DNA of 10,290 nucleotides from Lachnospiraceae bacterium (GTDB lineage Bacteria > Bacillota > Clostridia > Lachnospirales > Lachnospiraceae): positions 1 to 10,290 of the forward strand of contig CAAFZP010000037.1 in assembly GCA_900767585.1 (NCBI GenBank), read 5' to 3'. Of the stretch, positions 5,354 through 10,290 are shown one piece after another; position 1 is the first letter of the stretch, and every line of letters starts with the position of its first letter. A program made the position numbers and the translations under genes. A model generated the notes under the pieces. The model saw nothing but the letters and a program-made list of their open reading frames with translations, was not told the origin of the DNA and ran no database searches.

Positions 5354-7780
5354 ATGAATACACCGATTTCATGGTTAAAAGCATATGTTCCTGATTTAGA
5401 CGTGGACGTACAGGATTTCGTAGATGCGATGACACTGTCCGGTTCCCATGTAGAAGGATACGAGAAGAAAGATAAGAACTTAGAGAAGATAGTCGTTGGT
5501 AAGATCGAGAAGATCGAGAAGCACCCGGATGCAGATAAGCTGATCATCTGTCAGGTAAATATCGGTGCTGAGACAATCCAGATCGTAACAGGTGCCCCAA
5601 ATGTAAAGGAAGGCGACCTCGTACCGGTTGTCTTAGATGGCGGTAAGGTTGCAGGCGGACATGATGGCGAGCCACTCCCGGAGGACGGCATCAAGATCAA
5701 GAAGGGCAAGCTTCGTGGTATCGAGAGCGATGGCATGATGTGTTCCATCGAGGAGCTTGGTTCATCCAGGGATCTGTACCCGGAAGCGCCGGAGTATGGT
5801 ATTTACATTTTCGGCGAAGAGTCAGGCGTAAAGCCGGGCGACGACGCGATCGCAGCACTTGGTCTGCATGATTCCGTTGTAGAGTACGAGATCACATCGA
5901 ACCGTGTCGATTGTTTCTCTATGATCGGTATGGCAAGAGAGGCTGCTGCAACCTTTGACAAGGAATTCCATGAGCCGGAAATCAAAGTACAGGGCAGCGG
6001 CGGTGATGTGAATGATTACATTACGGTAGATGTACAGGCACCGGATCTGTGTCCGCGTTACACAGCCAGAGTTGTTACGGATTTGAAGATCGGTCCTTCG
6101 CCAAAATGGATGCGTGAGAGACTGGCTTCGCAGGGAATCCGTTCGATCAACAATCTGGTTGATATTACAAACTATGTTATGGAAGAGTACGGCCAGCCAA
6201 TGCACGCGTATGATTTGGATACGATCGCAGGCAAGAAGATCGTTGTAAAACGTGCAAATGACGGCGATACATTTGTGACACTTGACGGTCAGGAACGTAA
6301 GATGGACAAGGATGTTCTGATGATCTGTGACGGCGAGAAGGAAATCGGTATCGCCGGTATCATGGGTGGTGAGAATTCCATGGTTACAGATGACATTAAG
6401 ACATTGCTGTTCGAGGCAGCCTGCTTCGATGGTACAAATATCCGTCTCACAACAAAGCGAATCGGTCTTGCGACTGATGCAGCCGCAAAATTCGTGAAGG
6501 GACTTGATCCAAACCTGGCAGAACAGGCAATCAATCGTGCCTGCCAGTTGATCGAGGAACTTGGTTGTGGTAAGGTCGTTGACGGTATGGTGGATGTATA
6601 TCCAAACCCGGTCAAGGAGATCGAGCTTCCGTTTGAGCCGGAGAAGATGAACAAGCTGCTCGGAACAGACATTTCTTCCGACGTTATGCTTTCTATTTTC
6701 AAGAAGCTGGAGCTTCGTTATGATGAGAAGACAAACATGCTGACAATCCCTACTTTCCGTCAGGATCTGAAATGTATGGCAGATCTTGCAGAGGAAGTAG
6801 CACGTTTCTATGGCTATGCAAATATTCCGACGACTCTGCCACACGGCGAGTCCACTGCCGGTAAGAAGAGCTATGCAGAGCGTGTAAATGATATCGTAAG
6901 AAATATTGTCGAGGGCGATGGTTTCTCCGGAGCGATGCATTATTCGTTCGAGAGTCCGAAGGTATTTGATAAGCTGCTCATTCCACAGGATTCCGTATAT
7001 AGAAATGCAATTCAGATCATGAACCCGCTTGGAGAGGACTTCTCTATCATGAGAACGTTACCATTGAATGGTATGCTGACATCCCTTTCTACAAACTATA
7101 ACCGTAGAAATAAGCATGCAAGACTGTATGAGCTTGCAAATGTATATCTGCCAAAGGCACTTCCGCTGACAGAGCTTCCGGATGAGCGCATGATGTTAAC
7201 TCTCGGTATGTTCGGCGAGGGCGATTTCTTCGATCTGAAGGGTGTCATCGAAGAGCTGACAGAGAAGCTTGGATTTGCAAAGGAAATCAACTACGAGCCA
7301 ACTTCAGAACATCCATTCTTACATCCGGGACGTCAGGCAAATATCACGAAGGGCAAGCTTTCCGTTGGTTATCTCGGACAGCTTCATCCGGAGGTTGTTG
7401 AAAACTATGGCATGAAGAAGGAAGTCTATGTTGCGGTTCTTGACATGCAGACAGTTACAATGCTTACGACATTTGACAGAAAGTACGAAGGTATCGCGAA
7501 GTTCCCAAGTGTTACACGCGACCTGGCATTGGTTGTGGATAAGACGGTATTTGTTGGTGAGATCGAGAAGGTCATCAAGAAGTGTGGCGGAAAGATGTTA
7601 GAAAGCTACAAGCTGTTCGATGTCTATGAAGGTGAGCAGGTAGCACCTGGCAAGAAGTCTGTTGCATATTCACTTGTATTCCGTGATAAGACAAAGACTT
7701 TGACCGATGCAGATGTCAATCCGGTTGTGGAGAAGCTTCTTGCAGAGCTTTCGAAGATGGGCATCGAAATCCGGGCATAA
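5354..7780 (+). CDS. pheT: Phenylalanine--tRNA ligase beta subunit
   Basis: Beta subunit of the same enzyme, which binds tRNA-Phe and hydrolyses Tyr-tRNA-Phe made in error. The 808 residues match the full-length bacterial form. Domains in order: EMAP-like tRNA-binding OB fold at about 40-155 (HPDADKL, GAPNV, SDGMMCS), the B3/B4 editing domain at about 226-405 (YGQPMHAYDLD, GIAGIMGGE, TDAAAKFVKGLDP), B5 at about 424-495 (TFRQDL, DLAEEVARFYGY), a catalytic-like class II core to about 700, and the anticodon-binding FDX-ACB domain at about 715-808 (FPSVTRDLALV). GGAGG at 5342-5346 sits 7 nt before the ATG. The gene is co-transcribed with pheS; no clear terminator follows. Confidence 0.98.
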   Translation: MNTPISWLKAYVPDLDVDVQDFVDAMTLSGSHVEGYEKKDKNLEKIVVGKIEKIEKHPDADKLIICQVNIGAETIQIVTGAPNVKEGDLVPVVLDGGKVAGGHDGEPLPEDGIKIKKGKLRGIESDGMMCSIEELGSSRDLYPEAPEYGIYIFGEESGVKPGDDAIAALGLHDSVVEYEITSNRVDCFSMIGMAREAAATFDKEFHEPEIKVQGSGGDVNDYITVDVQAPDLCPRYTARVVTDLKIGPSPKWMRERLASQGIRSINNLVDITNYVMEEYGQPMHAYDLDTIAGKKIVVKRANDGDTFVTLDGQERKMDKDVLMICDGEKEIGIAGIMGGENSMVTDDIKTLLFEAACFDGTNIRLTTKRIGLATDAAAKFVKGLDPNLAEQAINRACQLIEELGCGKVVDGMVDVYPNPVKEIELPFEPEKMNKLLGTDISSDVMLSIFKKLELRYDEKTNMLTIPTFRQDLKCMADLAEEVARFYGYANIPTTLPHGESTAGKKSYAERVNDIVRNIVEGDGFSGAMHYSFESPKVFDKLLIPQDSVYRNAIQIMNPLGEDFSIMRTLPLNGMLTSLSTNYNRRNKHARLYELANVYLPKALPLTELPDERMMLTLGMFGEGDFFDLKGVIEELTEKLGFAKEINYEPTSEHPFLHPGRQANITKGKLSVGYLGQLHPEVVENYGMKKEVYVAVLDMQTVTMLTTFDRKYEGIAKFPSVTRDLALVVDKTVFVGEIEKVIKKCGGKMLESYKLFDVYEGEQVAPGKKSVAYSLVFRDKTKTLTDADVNPVVEKLLAELSKMGIEIRA

Positions 7781-7907
7781 TGGAATTGTGCAGTATGGGA
7801 AGCCTTTTTGTACATTGTGTGTATGGAAAACGGATATAGCATATGCGTAGTACAGCATTTTATAGTTTGCACCCAGTGTATATAGAAGAAACATGGAGCA
7901 GATAGAT
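7781..7907 (+). other. pheT-queA gap without terminator
   Basis: I found no stem followed by a T-run after pheT. The palindrome GCATATGC (7839-7846) and TATAGT (7861-7866) are present, but no acceptable -35 stands at the right distance. queA may therefore depend on read-through from the pheST transcript or on a weak promoter not recognisable by eye. Confidence 0.35.
7895..7898 (+). promoter_or_regulatory. Ribosome site supporting the queA start at 7908
   Basis: GGAG lies 9 nt before the ATG at 7908. The ATG at 7893, five codons upstream in the same frame, is preceded only by a weak AGAAG. The family's N-terminus (MKL.DF..ELP type) also begins near 7908-7917, not at 7893. Confidence 0.5.
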
Positions 7908-8942
7908 ATGAACGAAATGAAGTTAAGTGATTTTAATTATGAGCTGCCGCAGGAGCTGATCGCACAAGATCCGCTCCTAAAGCGAAGCGATTCCCGGCTT
8001 ATGGTGTTAAACCGCGAGACAGGTGGAATCGAACACCGGCATTTCTCGGATGTGATTGAATACTTAAATCCGGGTGATTGTCTGGTCATCAATGATACAA
8101 AGGTCATTCCGGCCAGATTGATTGGCGTGAAGGAAGATACAGGGGCGTCCATTGAGGTGCTGCTCTTGAAGCGCCATGATGATAAGGTCTGGGAGACGCT
8201 GGTAAAGCCGGGCAAAAAGGCACGTGTGGGTGCACGTATTTCTTTTGGCGAGGGCAAATTGGTCGGTGAGGTGATTGACATTGTCGAAGAAGGCAATCGT
8301 CTGATCCGCTTTGAATACGAAGGAATCTTCGAGGAAGTCTTAGACGAGCTTGGACAGATGCCGCTTCCGCCGTATATTACACACCGGCTGGAGGACAAGG
8401 ACCGTTATCAGACGGTCTATGCAACACATACCGGTTCGGCAGCGGCACCGACAGCGGGATTGCATTTTACGAAGGAACTGCTGGAAGAGATCAAAGAGAA
8501 GGGTATCAAGATTGCAAGAGTGACCTTACATGTCGGCCTTGGTACTTTCCGTCCGGTGAAGGTCGAGAACATCTTAGAGCATCATATGCACAGTGAGTTC
8601 TATGTGATCGACGAGAAAGCTGCCAATACGATCAATGAGACGAAAGCAAATGGCGGCAAGGTCGTTTCGGTTGGCACCACGAGTACGCGTACGCTGGAGA
8701 CGGTCGCAGATGAGACAGGGCATGTGCGTGCCTGCAGTGGCTGGACGGATATTTTTATCTATCCGGGATATAAATTCAAGGTGGTTGACCGTCTGATCAC
8801 GAATTTTCATCTGCCGGAATCGACGCTTCTTATGTTGGTTTCTGCGTTGTATGACCGGGAGAAGATTCTCGAAGCATATAAGATCGCGGTTGAGGAGAAA
8901 TACAGATTCTTCTCGTTTGGAGATGCGATGCTGATTTTGTAA
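7908..8942 (+). CDS. queA: S-adenosylmethionine:tRNA ribosyltransferase-isomerase
   Basis: Cytosolic enzyme of queuosine synthesis. It transfers and isomerises the ribosyl part of S-adenosylmethionine onto preQ1 at the wobble base of GUN-anticodon tRNAs, giving epoxyqueuosine. With the start at 7908 it has 344 residues, normal for the family. Typical motifs are DFNYELPQELIAQ near the N-terminus, NDTKVIPARL (62-71), GSAAAPTAGLHF (176-187), LHVGLGTFRPV (207-217), GTTSTRTLE (256-264) and TNFHLPESTL (298-307). The upstream ATG at 7893 would add five residues and is less well supported by ribosome site and family length. The partner gene tgt is not seen directly downstream. Placement behind pheST groups two tRNA functions. 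Confidence 0.96.
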   Translation: MNEMKLSDFNYELPQELIAQDPLLKRSDSRLMVLNRETGGIEHRHFSDVIEYLNPGDCLVINDTKVIPARLIGVKEDTGASIEVLLLKRHDDKVWETLVKPGKKARVGARISFGEGKLVGEVIDIVEEGNRLIRFEYEGIFEEVLDELGQMPLPPYITHRLEDKDRYQTVYATHTGSAAAPTAGLHFTKELLEEIKEKGIKIARVTLHVGLGTFRPVKVENILEHHMHSEFYVIDEKAANTINETKANGGKVVSVGTTSTRTLETVADETGHVRACSGWTDIFIYPGYKFKVVDRLITNFHLPESTLLMLVSALYDREKILEAYKIAVEEKYRFFSFGDAMLIL

Positions 8943-9023
8943 TGCAGGACGAGAATGCAAATGCAGGTGATGGATGAAACCACGCATGGAAACTGCAGGT
9001 ACATGTGATGGACAAAAATAGGA

Positions 9024-9042
9024 TGCAATGATTCGAATTGCA
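9024..9042. promoter_or_regulatory. Inverted repeat between queA and the phosphodiesterase gene
   Basis: TGCAAT (9024-9029) and ATTGCA (9037-9042) are perfect 6-bp arms with a 7-bp centre that itself contains TTCGAA. It lies 40 bp before the start codon at 9082. It may be an operator or a small hairpin in the leader. CATAAT at 9053-9058 resembles a -10 but lacks a good -35. No terminator was seen in the 139-bp gap. Confidence 0.25.
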
Positions 9043-9081
9043 GAAATAAGAACATAATAAAAAGGAAATGGAGGAAAAGTT

Positions 9082-10290
9082 ATGGGACGTTTGAAGCAGG
9101 CAGTAAAGATGTTAAAATATAACCTTTCTTCCATTGTTTTTTTTGAGATTGTATACCGTGTGTTGTCACTGGCACTTCTGACGCCTGCGCTGTATGGCTT
9201 GTTGAATGTATCAATGAACATTGCAGGAATTTCGTATCTGTCTTCTGCAACCATTCACCGCTATCTGCGTTCGCCGGCCACATATGCAGCGTTTTTGCTG
9301 ATGCTTATAGTGGCAGCATTTTTTCTGTTGATTAATCTGGCTGGAATCATCTATACGATGGAAGCGTCTGTCCGGCGGGAAAAAATAAATCCGATGGATA
9401 TCCTGCTTCATGGTGTGGCGAATGCATGTCGCAGTCTGGCACCGAGGAATCTGCAGACACTCGTTTATGTGTTGTTTGTATTGCCATTTACGTATTCTCT
9501 GACATTTTCCGGGACATTGCTCGGCTTGAAGCTACCGGAATTTGTGATGCATTTTCTGAAGAATTATAAGTTTGGTCTGATGGGTGTACTCGCGATATAT
9601 CTTGTATTGTGTCTGACATTTTTCAGGCAGATCTTCACACTCAATTATTTTGTTTTATACAAGGTAGATTATAAACAGGCGAGCCGGATGAGCCGGCAGG
9701 CGATGAAACACCGCACGCTTTTGATGATGCTTGGCGTGATTGGAATGAACCTGTTGATTGCGGTGCTTGCGATGCTTTTGGAAGGTGCGTTTGCCGCAGG
9801 TGTTTCGAAGGCGGTTTTAAAACTGCTTCCGGCAAAATGGATTGTGAAAGCTGTGGATACGTCATTCCGGGCGGCATCGGTGCTTTTGTATGTTCTGATT
9901 GCGGTCATCGCGACGCCGCTGATTCACGCATTTATCTGTGTGCATTTCTATGAGCGGGAAGGGGATGTGGAATATGCGGAATTCAAACAGCTGCACGTGA
10001 ACAAGATGCAGGAGCGCGAAGAAAAAATCCTGCTTGGACAATCCAAAAAACGACAGCGGATGTTCCTGGCTTCGATTGTCGCGCTTGGCCTGATTATGAA
10101 TGGCTGCTATATATATTTGTCGGCGAATCATTATATGTCTTTCCGTATCGCGTATCCGACAAATGCTTCGGTGACTGCGCATCGTGGGGATGATTCAGCA
10201 GCCCCGGAAAATACAATGCCGGCGTTTGAAAAAGCAGTGGAGGCGGGCGCGGATATTATCGAGCTGGATGTGCGGCAGACAAAGGATGGC
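9082..10290 (+). CDS. Membrane-anchored glycerophosphodiester phosphodiesterase (3' end outside window)
   Basis: The first 403 residues of a protein continuing past the window. Residues 1 to about 350 form a multi-pass membrane domain with about seven hydrophobic segments (near 17-40, 70-93, 127-150, 165-185, 212-236, 262-285 and 327-346), like the membrane domain found ahead of some Firmicutes phosphodiesterases. The catalytic GDPD domain starts at about 362: HRG at 367-369, APENT at 374-378 and ELD at 394-396 supply the expected His/Arg and metal-binding acids. The family hydrolyses glycerophosphodiesters to glycerol 3-phosphate and an alcohol. The topology would place the enzyme domain outside the membrane, perhaps for lipid or teichoic acid turnover (inference). 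GGAGG at 9070-9074 lies 7 nt before the ATG. The remaining catalytic residues cannot be checked here. Confidence 0.9.
   Translation, partial: MGRLKQAVKMLKYNLSSIVFFEIVYRVLSLALLTPALYGLLNVSMNIAGISYLSSATIHRYLRSPATYAAFLLMLIVAAFFLLINLAGIIYTMEASVRREKINPMDILLHGVANACRSLAPRNLQTLVYVLFVLPFTYSLTFSGTLLGLKLPEFVMHFLKNYKFGLMGVLAIYLVLCLTFFRQIFTLNYFVLYKVDYKQASRMSRQAMKHRTLLMMLGVIGMNLLIAVLAMLLEGAFAAGVSKAVLKLLPAKWIVKAVDTSFRAASVLLYVLIAVIATPLIHAFICVHFYEREGDVEYAEFKQLHVNKMQEREEKILLGQSKKRQRMFLASIVALGLIMNGCYIYLSANHYMSFRIAYPTNASVTAHRGDDSAAPENTMPAFEKAVEAGADIIELDVRQTKDG

Noticed and set aside
5822..6940. 372-codon minus-strand open frame inside pheT
   Set aside because: It is fully antisense to a clearly conserved full-length PheT, has no recognisable domain and an atypical Cys/His-rich composition.
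8574..9254. Minus-strand frame of 226 codons over the end of queA and the following gap
   Set aside because: It is antisense to conserved QueA motifs, lacks a good start signal and does not resemble a known protein.

Overview
The window looks like chromosomal DNA of a gut-type Clostridia, most likely Lachnospiraceae. This is inferred from a secreted BspA-type leucine-rich-repeat protein ending in clostridial hydrophobic-W (ChW) repeats, a phenylalanine T-box in front of pheST, strong GGAGG ribosome sites, and the sequence style of PheS, PheT and QueA. All convincing genes lie on the + strand.

Bases 1-762 hold no convincing protein gene but are not featureless. Bases 52-159 contain four consecutive hairpins. 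Read on the minus strand they end in a U-rich terminator and lie behind a plausible promoter, so a small minus-strand RNA or a leader of a gene to the left is possible. An 18-bp palindrome lies at 210-227 and a run of ten G at 413-422. A second group of four predicted hairpins lies at 597-702, in the probable 5' leader of the next gene.

Bases 763-3870 encode a 1035-residue exported protein: signal peptide, acidic linker, about 23 BspA-type LRRs, and two blocks of three ChW repeats. The LRR part is A+T-richer and uses different codons from both ends of the gene. It contains a perfect 69-bp tandem duplication. The gene ends at a 13-bp stem terminator (3904-3935).

Bases 3955-7780 form the phenylalanyl-tRNA synthetase unit: an extended -10 promoter, a T-box leader with a UUC specifier, a terminator/antiterminator switch, then pheS and pheT 15 bp apart. 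Uncharged tRNA-Phe should bind the leader and allow read-through, raising production of both synthetase subunits. queA (queuosine tRNA modification) follows after a gap of about 130 bp. A membrane-anchored glycerophosphodiester phosphodiesterase then runs off the right edge. I saw no convincing terminator between pheT, queA and the phosphodiesterase gene, so T-box-controlled read-through into them is possible but not shown.

Most of the window is ordinary housekeeping sequence. The places worth a second look are the hairpin-rich left end, the G10 tract, and the modular, apparently still-duplicating LRR/ChW gene.
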